Assembly (NCBI RefSeq): GCF_901000735.1
Contig: NC_081551.1
Span: 7,119,420 to 7,183,419, forward strand
DNA from: Corylus avellana
Lineage: Eukaryota; Streptophyta; Magnoliopsida; Fagales; Betulaceae
DNA: 64,000 nt
Reading direction: 5' to 3'
Both the position numbers and the translations under genes were made by a program. Every line of letters starts with the position of its first letter. The first letter of the stretch is position 1. Shown here one piece after another: positions 11,834-22,543 of this stretch. The notes beneath the pieces were generated by a model, which searched no databases, had not been told where the DNA came from, and worked only from the letters and a program-made list of their open reading frames with translations.

Positions 11834-13276
11834 ACTTTCTTGGGGTAAGCAAGAATTCTCAATTGCCACATCTTTCATTTTAGGTTTCACAAACATGATT
11901 TCAGAAGTGGTTGTAACATTTGAAGAAGATGAATGAACATGTTTATTAAAACCCAATCCAGTCCTATCATGTGAATGTTTCTGATTCCCTAACATTTGAT
12001 TCAATTTATCACTAGAAAATTTCTTTAAATGATCATTCGAATCATTCAAGTCCTTTTCCAGAGATTTCACTTTAGCAATCAGCATGAGGTTTTCAGAAGT
12101 CAAAGTGTTTCGAATAGCTAAACATTCATCCATAGATTTCATTAATCTTTCTTTTTCAAGTTCAGCTTCTTTCAGATTTTTCAGATTTTTCCTATTCAGC
12201 TTGTTCAATTTATCACATTCCACAAACAAGTTATTATAAGTAGTCTGTAAATCCACCTCATCATCAGATTCAATTTCAGATTCGTTTATCATATGAGGTG
12301 AGTTAACAGTCTTATAATAATTATCATAAGAAGCAGTAAAAGCTAAATAATTTACTCCTCCTTCAACTTCTTCTTCGGAATTTTCATCATCCGATTCATC
12401 ACTCTGAGTGACATTGAAAGCTTTACCTTTGGATTTTTTCAGATTAGCACATTCAATTCGAATATGACCCCGACCCCCACATTCATGACATTTTCGTCCA
12501 CTAGTGAACTTATCTTTCTGATCAGTCTCTAAGTTCTCACGTGGATTACTTCTAAATTCACCTTTAGGTTTCACAGGAATTTTTGAGTCACGATTTTTAA
12601 ACCTTCCATTCACGGGTCTAAAAAATTTTCTAAATTTTTTAGCAAACAGGGCAAATTCTTCATCATCCCCAGAATCCTCATCAGATGACCCACAAGAATT
12701 GACTTTAACATTTTTTGCTTTGAGAGCAATGTTTTTAGTTTTCTTGAGTTTGGGTAGAATTAGCTCAAAGGTCTAAAGGGAACCTACAAGTTCTTCTACT
12801 CTCATAGTATCTAAGTCTTTGCTCTGTTGTATAGCAGCAATTTGGGGAATAAACCTCTCAGGCAAAAATCTTAAGATTTTTTTCACCACTTTAGCATCAT
12901 CCATTTTCTTTCCCAAATTAATTGTATAGTTTCTAATGGTACTTAGCTTTGAATAGAATTCATCAAAAGTTTCATCTTCCTGCATTCTAATCTCCTCAAA
13001 CTGAGAAACCAACATTTCAATTTTTGAAGTTCTAACAACCTTAGTTCCTTCATGTGTGATTTCTAAAGTTTCCCAAGCTTCCTTAGCTATTTCACATCTA
13101 GAAATTCTAGCAAATTCCTCATTTGAAACAGAGATGTAAATAGCATTTATAACTTTGTCATTCGCAGTAGCATTATTCTTTTCCTCCGTTGTCCATTCAG
13201 CAATTGCTTTGTCTGGACATGTCCATCCAGATTCAACAATATGCCAAACATTAATGGATTTAAAGTAAGCTCTCAT
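11834..13276 (-). pseudogene. Copia gag (UBN2-type) with zinc knuckle
   Basis: The N-terminal 167 codons (13276-12776) carry the UBN2/retrotran_gag capsid-type helices, including IVESGWTCPD, AKEAWETLE and LSTIRNYTINLGKKM. A single in-frame TAG at 12773-12775 is followed in the same frame by an acidic linker, the CCHC knuckle CHECGGRGHIRIEC and a long coiled-coil-rich tail to 11834. The start ATG at 13276 lies about 130 bp inside the primer site. Gag forms the virus-like particle that packages element RNA. Confidence 0.88.
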
Positions 13277-13405
13277 ACGAATTTTTCAAAGCGTATAATT
13301 TGTTCCGTCAAAGACGGGAAGAGAATTAGGAGCAACCGTAAGAGACATTTGATATGGAGTCTTGGATCACACTCAGGAAACAAAATTCCTTCACAGAGTG
13401 AACCC

Positions 13406-13417
13406 GCTCTGATACCA
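13406..13417 (-). promoter_or_regulatory. Primer binding site (tRNA-iMet)
   Basis: The minus strand reads TGGTATCAGAGC, complementary to the 3' end of plant initiator tRNA-Met and usual in Ty1/copia elements. It starts 2 nt after the 5' LTR. Confidence 0.92.
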
Positions 13418-13419
13418 AT

Positions 13420-14354
13420 TAAAAATTCTAAAACGACTCCAAACAACACCTATCCAAATGTCTAGGTGTTTTACAGAAATTATTCAGAAAAAGATCTAAC
13501 CTAGCAATTAAAAGATCAACCAAATATAGATATGAACTAAGCAATTAAGAACACAGATATTTGGTTACGAAGAGGAAACCATTTAGAGAACTCTCTAAAT
13601 GTAAAACCTCTCCGGGGCAGCCAAACCCAGGAAATCAATTCTCTATAAGAAGAATAGGGAATACAAGAAGAATTACAAAACCTTTGACTCTTCCTTGCAC
13701 ACGACAAGTGACCCACTTGACTTCTACCTCAGTAGCCCTTTCCAGAACATCTGGCACAATTCTTCTAAACGATTTCCTTTCACCGGAACTCCGATTGGCT
13801 TCACGTATTTTCTTTTCACAAATAATCTTGAACAATATCTCTCACTCTAAGCACTCAAATTTTTCTCACAAAATACGTACCTTTGTAAAGCAAAATAAAG
13901 TGTTTAAATAGAAAAAATTAATCCATCAGCAGCCATGTCCGGACAGGGCTAATCTGGGGTCCGGACATGGCTAGGGTTACATATGCGTAACCTAGTGATG
14001 TCCGGACCTCCAACTCTTGTGTCCGGACATCTCACAAAAATAAGGCTTTCTAGAAATGAGGTCCGGACCCAGCTTCTGGCGGTCTGGACCTCTCCTTCAA
14101 AATCCAGTTTATGGAAATCGGGTCCGGACCCAACTTCTGGCGGTCTGGACCTGCTCGGTAAAAAGCTGTTTCTGGAAATCAGGTCCGGACCCAGCGTCTG
14201 GCGGTCCGGACCTGCTCTTCAAAGTACACTTGCTGGTTTTTGTGTCCAGACCCGGCTTCTGGGGGTCCAGACATGCCTCTAGAATCTGCTTTCTGAAACT
14301 TGTTGAGCTACTCATTTTCAACAACGTACATGCAAACCGAATGTGCCAAAACCT
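13420..14354 (-). repeat. Copia 5' LTR (935 of 944 bp present)
   Basis: This is the inverse of 18555-19498. It lacks only the 9 outermost bases (TGTTAGTTT), which fall in the gap. The inner end reads TA instead of the CA of the 3' LTR. It carries a 61-bp tandem array (14061-14300). The two LTRs differ at several positions, for instance around 13600-13660, so the insertion is not very recent. Confidence 0.92.
14061..14300. repeat. 61-bp tandem array with GTCCGGAC cores in the LTR
   Basis: Units begin at 14061, 14122, 14183 and 14244, an exact period of 61. Each unit carries the 8-bp palindrome GTCCGGAC or a one-base variant near its start and a second copy about 30 bp later, with CTTCTGG(C/G)GG between. 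The matching array in the 3' LTR is at about 18640-18880. Confidence 0.9.
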
Positions 14355-14454
14355 NNNNNNNNNNNNNNNNNNNNNNNNNNNNNNNNNNNNNNNNNNNNNN
14401 NNNNNNNNNNNNNNNNNNNNNNNNNNNNNNNNNNNNNNNNNNNNNNNNNNNNNN
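14355..14454. other. Assembly gap (100 N) at a misplaced contig join
   Basis: A placeholder gap. The sequences on its two sides are not neighbours in the inferred true order, because the left contig is inverted. Confidence 0.99.
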
Positions 14455-15639
14455 TTTCTTAATGGCATTCTTCAAGAAGAAGTATATGTAGCTCAGCCAA
14501 AAGGGTTTCAGGATCCAACTTATCCGGATCATGTTTACAAGTTGAAAAAGGCGCTTTATGGATTGAAACAAGCTCCGAGAGCTTGGTATGAACGTCTGAC
14601 AACATACCTTCTTGCACATGGGTTCATCCGAGGACAGGCTGACCGTACATTGTTCATCCGTAGGAAAGGCAGTCAACTTCTCATTGTCCAAATTTATGTA
14701 GATGACATTATCTTTGGCTCAACGGTTGACTCACAGGCTCATCAATTTTCTACAGAAATGAAGCAAGAGTTCGAAATGAGTATGATAGGTGAATTGACCT
14801 ATTTTCTAGGTTTTCAAGTTCAACAATCCAACAAAGGTATCTTTGTGTCTCAACCAAAGTATGCCAAAGATCTTGTGAAGAGATTTAGGTTGGATGGAAA
14901 AAGTCATGCTCGCACACCCATGAGTACGAGTGTTAAGCTGAGTGCAGATGTGGCTGGGAAATCCGTTGACCAAACTTTATACAGAAGCATGATAGGTTGT
15001 CTCCTTTATCTCACAGCTAGTCGACCAGATATATCTTTCAGTGTGGGTGTATGTGCTCGATTCCAAGCTAATCCAAAGGAATCTCATCTGACAGCTATTA
15101 AACGGACCCTCAGGTATGTCAATGGCACAATCAATTTTGGAATTTATTTCTCTACTAATACAAATCTTGAACTTGCAGGATATTCTGATGCTGACTAGGC
15201 TGGTAATGCTGATGATTGAAAGAGTACATCGGGCGGATGTTTTTATGTGGGAACGAATTTGGTCGCTTGGATGAGTAAGAAACAAAACTCCATCTCTCTT
15301 TCTATTGCCGAGGCCGAATATATAGCTGCTGGGAGCTGCTGTACACAGCTCATCTGGATGAAGCAACTTCTTGCGGACTATGGATTTGATCAAGGAAAAA
15401 TGATTGTCTACTGTGACAATACGAGTGCCATCAACATCTCAAAGAATCCGGTTCAACATTCACGCACGAAACACATTGACATTCGTCATTATTTCATCCA
15501 TGACTTGGTAGAAACCCAGGTGGTATCTCTTGAATTTATGCCTACTGAACACCAATTAGCTGACCTGTTTACAAAACCCCTAGATGGATCTAGGTTTGAG
15601 TATCTTAGGAATGCTATTGGTGTATGCGATCTCTCATGA
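14455..15639 (+). pseudogene. Copia reverse transcriptase (3' part) and RNase H, duplicate copy
   Basis: Starts inside the RT, just upstream of the [16 protein letters not shown] block, and runs through YVDDIIFGS to the RNase H end (ADLFTKPL). It has the same stops (TAG at 15196-15198 and a TGA 12 bp later) as its inverted partner 8379-9563. I read it as the same locus assembled twice rather than a second gene. Confidence 0.92.
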
Positions 15640-16653
15640 TTGTATACATAGAACATGCCTAGAAATTGAACATATTGATATTTGTCTATAGCTGTTCTAG
15701 GGCATTTTTGTTTGTTTTTGATTGTTTTTTGTTTTTGCTTGTCTTTATTTTCTTTGCTTCTTTTATTTTTGAAATTGTCTTTATTTGTTGGATAGTCAGT
15801 TTCTCATGTCTTGTGCTCAAAGGAATATTTTACATATGAGTGGGGTCAATATTTCTGCAATTTACATCTACTGCTCCATATGTTTCTGATATACCTTGTT
15901 CTTCTGAAAACTATTAAAGGAGTAAGAGTCAGTTTTTCTCATGTTCCAAATTATGCACTTTTTGCCCCCATTAGGTTTAGATTTTTGTTATGTGTTTGGG
16001 AATTTGGAGCAACCATTTTGTTTGGAAGATAGGTAGTGTCAGTTCTATCCACTTGACCAACTCGTTAGTTGAACCTAGCTCCTAAAAATTCCAACATTTT
16101 CTCAAAAAAAAAAAAAATAGGGGGATAAAATAAGCTCAGATGACTTAGTTTTGCTTCTGTTTGTCCCTAAAGAAAGAATCAGTGATCAAATCATTGCGGA
16201 CCTAGATGATTACTAAAGGACATGATAAAGCGAATGATTAGTCTCAAGGGGAGTATATTGGATGAGGGAATCTAGGTCCTAACATTATAAGGTTTTACTG
16301 TGGCTTGAATCAGACTGTGTCTTTCATTTACTAAATGTCTGTCTAGATGTCCTAACACACTACACACTCACATGAGATTTCTAATTATTGCGTCCTTGAC
16401 TGAATTCACAGAACAAGGATGTGTCATGCATATTGTACATTAATGGTGAAATTGCTATTTGTTGATCACTCCGGAATGTTAGATATTCAAAGGGACATAC
16501 ATGGTTTATTGGATATCTAAACAATTAAAAAAAAAAAAAAATTATTTTATTTTTGGGGATGCGGTCCGACACTGCACTTACATGTCCGGACATGGCCATT
16601 ACATTGGTTGTATCGACAGCTTTTTAAAATCCTTGCATTCATTCCAGTTTCAT
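14455..16653. repeat. Inverted-repeat arm 2 (2199 bp)
   Basis: Reverse complement of 7365-9563; see that entry. It begins directly after the gap, and unique sequence starts at 16654. Confidence 0.95.
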
Positions 16654-17327
16654 GCTTTCTCTCTCACGGGCCGACACCATTTTCCCTCAAAAAAAATTTT
16701 CCCTCAAAATTTTTTTTCCTCTGTCTTTCTCGGTGATTTCATTTCTTAAAGGCTCAACACTTTGATATCATCCAATATATGTTTTCTTCCATTATTTCTT
16801 TCGATTTGATTTCAAATCGCAATATGTGGCTATTTGTTTTTTTTTTCCTTGCGATTCCGAATTGATTGTTTATTTGATTCTTTGATTCCCATTGTGTTTT
16901 TTTTTTAGTTCATATCAGTGTTGCACAATACATAATCTATCATGTATTTGGAAATGGGTTCCTCAATTTAACATGAGTTGTTCACGACTGCATTGTTCTT
17001 GCATATCATGTGTTTGATAAAATGTCTCAAAGATTCTGATCTTCAATTTTGCTCAAAATTTTTCAATGCCATTACTATATTTCACTGTTATTGATCTCTA
17101 GATATTGATTGGGATGTTCCATAGGCAAGATAGTTTAAGCTTTCATACATTTTTTTCTCATGTTCTATTCAATCCCATAATGCCTATCACATGTTCGATA
17201 GAATGTCTACATGAATTTTGGAATCACATGTTTTCTTCTCAATATTTGTTTTCAATCTAATTTTTTTTCTAGTGATTTGTGCTATTATTTTATCATTTAC
17301 TTCCTTCATTAGGTGTGAATGTAGAAA
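15640..17327 (+). other. Copia spacer between pol and the extra ORF
   Basis: 1.7 kb without a recognisable coding domain. It is T-rich at 16800-16910 and contains the poly-A runs at 16105 and 16527. The spacer is expected in SIRE/Maximus elements, which place an additional ORF well downstream of pol. Confidence 0.7.
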
Positions 17328-18325
17328 ATGGTGTATCCAATTTCGGAATCTACACCAAGGAGAAAGCGCACTCGAGAAGAAAAATCAGTTTTACAAGATA
17401 AAATTTTGACCCGCAAAATTGTGATCGAGCGTGGAGTGGAGCAAAATGATCATCAAGTGGAACCATTTCAATTCATTCATGACATATTCCAGGCAAATCA
17501 ATGGACCTCCTTGTTCATTCCTGTTAATGCCTACACTCGGCTAGTTCGGGAACTCTACTACAACATCGACGACATTGACTTGGTTGGTCCCCCATCATTC
17601 AAGACAAAGGTCTCCGGGAAAACTCTCAATATCACTACTGAGTTGATGAGTGAAGTTACGGGGATTCCATTGATGAATGAGAAGCCGCTTCCATTTCTAG
17701 AAGAAGATCCACAACGCACAAAGGCTGAAATAATGGCGGTTCTTAATCCAAGTCGGCAGCTTGTATGAGAAGAAGACCTGAACAAAATTCCAATTGGCTA
17801 TGTAAGGGCTCCAGAGAGGTTGTTAACTCGGATTTTGCTGCATAATATTTGGCCAATGTCTCGACATAGTCATGTGACTATCGAACGCGCAATGATGATT
17901 TATGGCATCATTAACCGTGTTGAGTTTTGTTTATGCACTCATCTAGTATTGACAATGATCGAGCTCCATGAAGATCACTCTATTGCATTACCTTATGGCG
18001 GTCTCATTACGAAGATTTTGCACGCCACTTTGCCAAAAATTGCTGCAAATGAACATATGGAAGCTCTTGAAGGTTACTTTGGCAAAGGAACTGTGATGAA
18101 GTCAAATCTCAACTTCGGCTTCAAGCTTCAGCTGCTCATGTGCCTCCAATTATTCAAGATCCTCCAGCTGCGTCTTCCTCAGGATCATCAGATGCTTCAA
18201 GTCAATTCAATCAAATAATTGCCTTACTTCAAGCTCAAGGTCGAAGCATCGAAGATCTCCACACCCGCATGACGACTTTGGAAAAAGATGTGAAATCTAT
18301 CAAGGACCAGTTTTGCCAAGAATAA
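17328..18325 (+). pseudogene. Extra 3' ORF of the copia element (putative plant transposon protein domain)
   Basis: About 330 codons in the position where SIRE/Maximus elements carry an env-like or accessory ORF. The first 146 codons end at a TGA (17766-17768), the same frame continues to about 18120, and a frameshift leads to a C-terminal segment ending at 18325. The core (LVRELYYNIDD ... VSGKTLNITTELMSEVTGIP) resembles the plant-specific domain called putative plant transposon protein (Transposase_32). The tail, EDLHTRMTTLEKDVKSIKDQ, is a short coiled coil. No signal peptide or membrane helix is seen, so an envelope role is not supported. The function is unknown. A related ORF lies at 21425-22543 in a gypsy element. 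Confidence 0.7.
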
Positions 18326-18540
18326 TTTTGTTGCTTACGTTGCATTCTGTTTACTATGCTTTATGGTTTGGCAAGACTATTTTTTGTCTTGTTTCTCATG
18401 TCTACTTTTTTAAGATTTCATGAGTTATTTTGATTAAACTCTAGAATTTAATTTTTTTCTTCCTTTGTCCTTCCGAGACAAAAAAGGGGAGTTGTTTTGA
18501 TGAGTCATTTTCATGTAATACAATTTTTGTTCCCGAATGG

Positions 18541-18554
18541 CCAAAGGGGGAGTT
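18541..18554 (+). promoter_or_regulatory. Polypurine tract of the copia element
   Basis: CCAAAGGGGGAGTT lies directly before the TGTTAG start of the 3' LTR. The AAAGGGGGAG core is the expected plus-strand primer. Confidence 0.85.
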
Positions 18555-19498
18555 TGTTAGTTTAGGTTTTCGCACATTCGGTTTGCATGTACGTTGTTGA
18601 AAATGAGTAGCTCAACAAGTTTCAGAAAGCAGATTCTAGAGGCATGTTCGGACCCCCAGAAGCCGGGTCCAGACACAAAAACCAGCAAGTGTGCTTTGAA
18701 GAGCAGGTCCGGACCGCCAGACGCTGGGTCCAGACCTGATTTCCAGAAACAGCTTTTTACAGAGCAGGTCCGGACTGCCAGAAGTTGGGTTCGGACCTGA
18801 TTTCCAGAAACTGGATTTTGAAGGAGAGGTCCGGACCGCCAGAAGCTGGGTCCGGACCTCATTTCCAGAAAGCCTTATTTTTGTGAGATGTCTAGACACA
18901 AGAGTTGGAGGTCCGGACATAACTAGGTTACGCATATGTAACCCTAGCCATGTCCGGACCCCATATTAGCCCTGTCCGGACATGGCTGCTGAAGGATTAA
19001 TTTTTTCTATTTAAACACTTTATTTTGCTTTACAAAGGTACGTATTTTGTGAGAAAAATTTGAGTGCTTAGAGTGAGAGATATTGTTCAAGATTATTTCT
19101 GAAAAGAAAATACGTGAAGCCAGTCGGAGTTCTGGTGAAAGGAAATCGTTTAGAAGAATTGTGCCAGATGTTCTGGAAAGGGCTACTGAGGTAGAAGTCA
19201 AGTGGGTCACTTGTCGTATGCAAGGAAGAGTCAAAGGTTTTGTAATTCTTCTTGTATTCCTTATTCTTCTTATAGTGAATTGATTTCCTAGGTTTGGCTT
19301 CCCCGGAGAGGTTTTACATTTAGAGAGTTCTCTAAATGGTTTCCTCTTCGTAACCAAATATCTGTGTTCTTAATTGCTTAGTTCATATCTATATTTGGTT
19401 GATCTTTTAATTGCTAGGTTAAATCTTTTTTTGAATAATTTCTGTAAAACACCTAGACATTTGGATAGGTGTTGTTTGGAGTCGTTTTAGAATTTTCA
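18555..19498 (+). repeat. Copia 3' LTR (944 bp)
   Basis: Begins TGTTAGTTTAGG and ends GAATTTTCA. It holds the 61-bp GTCCGGAC array (about 18640-18880) and a TATA-like TCTATTTAAACAC near 19005, followed by the presumed transcription start. It pairs with 13420-14354. Confidence 0.93.
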
Positions 19499-19957
19499 CT
19501 TATATGTAGCTCTACCCCTGAGGAACATATTCAACATGTACAAGAGGTACTACGTGTTTTGCGCCAGGAGAAATTTTATGCGGCACGGCTAAGTGTTCCT
19601 TCATGACTGACTCGGTCCTTTGCCTTGGTTATGTGGTGCCCAAAGATGGGTTGGCGGTGGATGAATCGAAAGTAGCAGCGGTCCAAGATTGGCCTCTTCC
19701 CACGACGCTACATGAGGTACACAGCTTCTATGAGTTAATATCTTTTTATCGGCATTTTATTCAACATTTTAGCACCATATTGGCATCGATTACAGAGTGT
19801 ATGAAGGTGGGAAAATTCTCATGGAGTGACGTAGCCATTGCCGCCTTTGAGTTGATCAAGGTCAAACTATCCATGGCTCCATTACTAGTCCTTCCAGACT
19901 TTGACTTACCTTTTGAGTTGCATTGTGATGCATCAAAGATAGGCATTGGGCCGGTAC
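19499..19957 (+). pseudogene. Gypsy-I reverse transcriptase end and start of RNase H
   Basis: Begins in the RT thumb (SSTPEEHIQHVQEVLRVL) right after the copia insertion. A stop and frameshift near 19603 lead to LGYVVPKDGLAVDESKVAAVQ and FYRHFIQHFS, then the RNase H start (FELHCDASKIGIGPVL). It is cut at 19957 by the Athila-like element and resumes at 27564. A 5-bp target duplication (GGTAC / GGTAT) flanks the break. Confidence 0.9.
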
Positions 19958-21258
19958 TGTTGTGCAAATATCTACCTAAATTAATAGGTAAGTAATTGTA
20001 CATTTCCTGCAAGTGCACAAGGTCAACATAGTAGTATATGGTGCAAGTACAGGATCATTCTCACGAGGATTGCTGAATTTCCGTTTAAAAATAAATTCCT
20101 TAAGTAAAACAAAGATTGATTGAGTTGATAATGATAAAAAGTTAGGGTTTCGATATCCACCACTAATTATATTCAACTAATATAACAATATGCCAATGCT
20201 TTGATGATGTTATGCATATCTAATGTTTGTCAACCTAAGGGCATGGGTGTATACTCCTTAAGCTATAGATTTCCCTAAGCAACGAGTTAGGCATGGGTGT
20301 ATACTCTAACTCTTTTCTTTCCTAAAGGATTTAGCATGGTATATACTAAGTTGTTCTTTAGAAAAGCATATGTTCTATGGAAATCGACAAACACATGGGG
20401 CCTAGGGCATGGGTGTATACTCCCTGTTTTCCATGTTGATTAACCCAAGAATCGCGGTGTGGATTCTTTTGTTACTTATGTTAAACCCAGGACTCGGTCA
20501 TCCAAATTGATCTAACTAACTAATCCATACCACATGCATATGTTGATCAGGCACGCACAAGATTATCACAAAGGCGCCAATATTGAAATATCAATTAAAC
20601 ATAACTAGGGTTCAATCTAGCCCTACTAAGTAAATTAGCTACACATAGAGTTGATGTTAAACATCTTTATAAAATAAAATAAAAGAAAGGAAAAGAATAA
20701 ACCCGAGAGTTGAACTTGAAGAGCTCCTATTCTTCTCCTTACAAAGTATATCAATTCTAGAGGCTTAAGGGTCTATTTATAGGTTTTAGAAGTCCTAGAC
20801 ATAGTAGTAAACCGAGGGATTTCGTAGGGTTTTGAGACGTATTACAATTGGGAGTTGGAAAACCCTAATATGGAAAGAGTGACACTTTAGCCGCCATTTG
20901 ATGTGCCTCATGCGCACGGGTGCGATCGATCGCAGCCCGTGTGCGCTCCATTGTAGGTCTGTGATCGATCCTTTTTCTAGCATGCGCTCCATCGCTCTTG
21001 GCCTGCTTTGTGTTGTGTCCTCTCGGGTACTACGCTCGATCGCAGATACCCTACGATTGATCGCAGTGTCAGGGAGCTCCAATTTTCTCCATGTTCTCTC
21101 TTTGAGCCCAAATCACCTAGTTTTACTTCATTTTCTTCCAAAAGCCTGTAAAAGTATGAAAAACACAAAAAGGAATTAAAATGGCCTAATTACCTAAAAT
21201 GAAAGAATTAAAACAAGCAAGTTAAGGGCTGAAAATATGAATATTTTAGCACTTATCA
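19958..21258 (-). repeat. 3' LTR of the gag-only Athila-like element (family P)
   Basis: In sense orientation it begins TGATAAGTGCTAAAATATTC at 21258 and ends GCACAACA at 19958. It has a TATA box (20781-20773 on the minus strand), GATCGATC-type palindromes in U3 (20920-21065) and an array of GTATAC stem-loops in the transcribed part (20249, 20299, about 20340, 20415). Confidence 0.93.
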
Positions 21259-21272
21259 CACCCCCAAACTTA
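21259..21272 (-). promoter_or_regulatory. Polypurine tract of the Athila-like element
   Basis: On the minus strand TAAGTTTGGGGGTG directly precedes the TGATAAGTGC start of the 3' LTR. Confidence 0.85.
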
Positions 21273-21424
21273 CATATTGCTAGTCCCTTAGCAATACAAA
21301 ACTAAAAACAGGAATGGAAAAACAGAAAACAAAAGAGATAAATCCATCTTTCGTGGGATGTACGATTGCATTTAGCGTATGCAACAAGCCTTTTAAACCA
21401 CTAGGAATTCCCTAGTGGACGCTC

Positions 21425-22543
21425 TCAGTGTTGTCCAGAAGTAGACGCGCCAGGTGGTGGTGGCAACTGGCTTAGGATGGACCGCATTAATTCTTCCAGG
21501 GCAGCTAAGCGTTGATCCATGAGTACCTTATCTTCCCGAGCCTCCCTTCTTTGATCAGCTAGCTCTCTCCGAAGGCCCTCGATTGCTTCACAAAGGGATC
21601 GGTATTGGGCGCCGCGAACATCAAATGAGGCCTCCTCCTCATCTTCTGCTATCGGCTCAGCTGCCAGTTCATCTTCGGCCATTGGCTCGGCCTCATCCGC
21701 CTCTTCCCTAGCTTCTGGAGGTGCCTGGGGCATATAAGAGCAGCTCTTGTTCCATTGGCGAATGCCATATATTGGAGTGGTGGTGACTGGCTCATCAGCT
21801 GCGGTGCCCTTAATGCCCCTTTTCCTCAGAATGTATGTGATCAAGTAGGGAAAAGGCAATCCCCATGAATGTGTGGACTCTGCTCCCCCAATGTGCACTC
21901 CATTCCAAAATTTATGGATTTGGTTCCAAATGATGTTGGGAATGGAGTACCAAGCAACCTTGTGGAAGGCGTAAAGAGTTTGGAGAAATTGATCATGCGT
22001 TTGAGTTTTGTGTCCCAAGGGGAAGGCATTTTGGTGCAAAACGGAATCCACAAACCACAACCTTCGAGGTAGCTTGGACCGACTGCCGGCATTATGGTGG
22101 GCATCCGCATAGTGCCCTTGGCATATATCTACAATGATTTCTGCCACATAGTATCGGGGCGGTTGCTCGGCAAGATGTGCAGTTTCTAGAGGTTGCGCAT
22201 AATTGAACTGCAGGGTTGCGACTATGTCGGCCCTAGTCACATCAATAACTCGGCCTTGCACTTTTGAGGGGAGAGCAGCCGGGTTGTCATAGTCATGGGA
22301 AAGCTTGGCATAAAATTCAATGACCAACTTCTGGTAGGTGGTGGAGGTGACCGGTTTGAAGAGCTTCTTGAGTCCCCTTCGCTTAAACTCGGCGACCGCC
22401 CATTGAGTCAGCTCATGGTTTTGAAAGTCTTCTCTTATGGCGAAGGTGGTCTCAAACAGCAGTTCCCGCTCCTCAAAAGTGGGTGAGGGAGAAAGGGCTT
22501 GGGCCTCGGACCCCCGGGATGATGAAGCACGGGTTCTAGGCAT
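21425..22543 (-). CDS. Extra 3' ORF of the Athila-like element (putative plant transposon protein domain)
   Basis: An intact 372-codon frame from the ATG at 22543 (MPRTRASSSRGSE) to the TGA at 21425. The frame is open further upstream (to 22915), but that stretch is low-complexity and unlikely to be coding. Residues about 30-240 hold the plant-specific putative plant transposon protein domain, with LVIEFYAKLSHDYDNP, RVIDVTRADIVATLQF and later SWGLPFPYLITYILRKRGI. The tail is acidic (EEADEAEPMAEDE) and ends in a coiled coil (LRRELADQRREAREDKVLM). No signal peptide or membrane segment is seen. The position next to the 3' LTR matches the env-like slot of Athila, but the function is unknown. Related to the copia ORF at 17328-18325. 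Confidence 0.72.
   Translation of the reverse strand: MPRTRASSSRGSEAQALSPSPTFEERELLFETTFAIREDFQNHELTQWAVAEFKRRGLKKLFKPVTSTTYQKLVIEFYAKLSHDYDNPAALPSKVQGRVIDVTRADIVATLQFNYAQPLETAHLAEQPPRYYVAEIIVDICQGHYADAHHNAGSRSKLPRRLWFVDSVLHQNAFPLGHKTQTHDQFLQTLYAFHKVAWYSIPNIIWNQIHKFWNGVHIGGAESTHSWGLPFPYLITYILRKRGIKGTAADEPVTTTPIYGIRQWNKSCSYMPQAPPEAREEADEAEPMAEDELAAEPIAEDEEEASFDVRGAQYRSLCEAIEGLRRELADQRREAREDKVLMDQRLAALEELMRSILSQLPPPPGASTSGQH

Larger units (their letters stand above)
7365..14354 (-). mobile_element. SIRE/Maximus-like Ty1/copia element, 5' part (contig in reverse orientation)
   Basis: On the minus strand this contig reads, in order: 5' LTR (14354-13420), tRNA-iMet primer site (13417-13406), gag with zinc knuckles, protease, integrase, reverse transcriptase, RNase H and 3' spacer down to 7365. 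That is the Ty1/copia order. The 3' continuation is on the next contig from 16654. Adding the two parts (6990 + 2845 bp) and the 9 missing LTR bases gives about 9.84 kb, the usual size of SIRE/Maximus elements. Coding is nearly collinear but carries several in-frame stops and one frameshift, so this copy is not autonomous. Confidence 0.9.
14455..19498 (+). mobile_element. SIRE/Maximus-like Ty1/copia element, 3' part
   Basis: This carries the 3' half of pol (14455-15639), a spacer, an extra ORF (17328-18325), a polypurine tract and the 3' LTR (18555-19498). The first 2199 bp repeat the end of the inverted contig 7365-14354. The element is inserted in the reverse transcriptase gene of gypsy-I, whose sequence resumes at 19499. 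The candidate target duplication CTTAT (19499-19503) cannot be checked because the other flank is missing. Confidence 0.9.

Noticed and set aside
7365..16653. A true 9-kb inverted duplication of the copia element (hairpin-forming locus)
   Set aside because: Both arms end exactly at 100-N gaps, differ by about one base, and flipping one contig restores a complete element. An assembly fault explains everything.
17328..18325. Envelope gene of a plant retrovirus
   Set aside because: The position fits, but no signal peptide, transmembrane helix or fusion-peptide-like segment can be seen.
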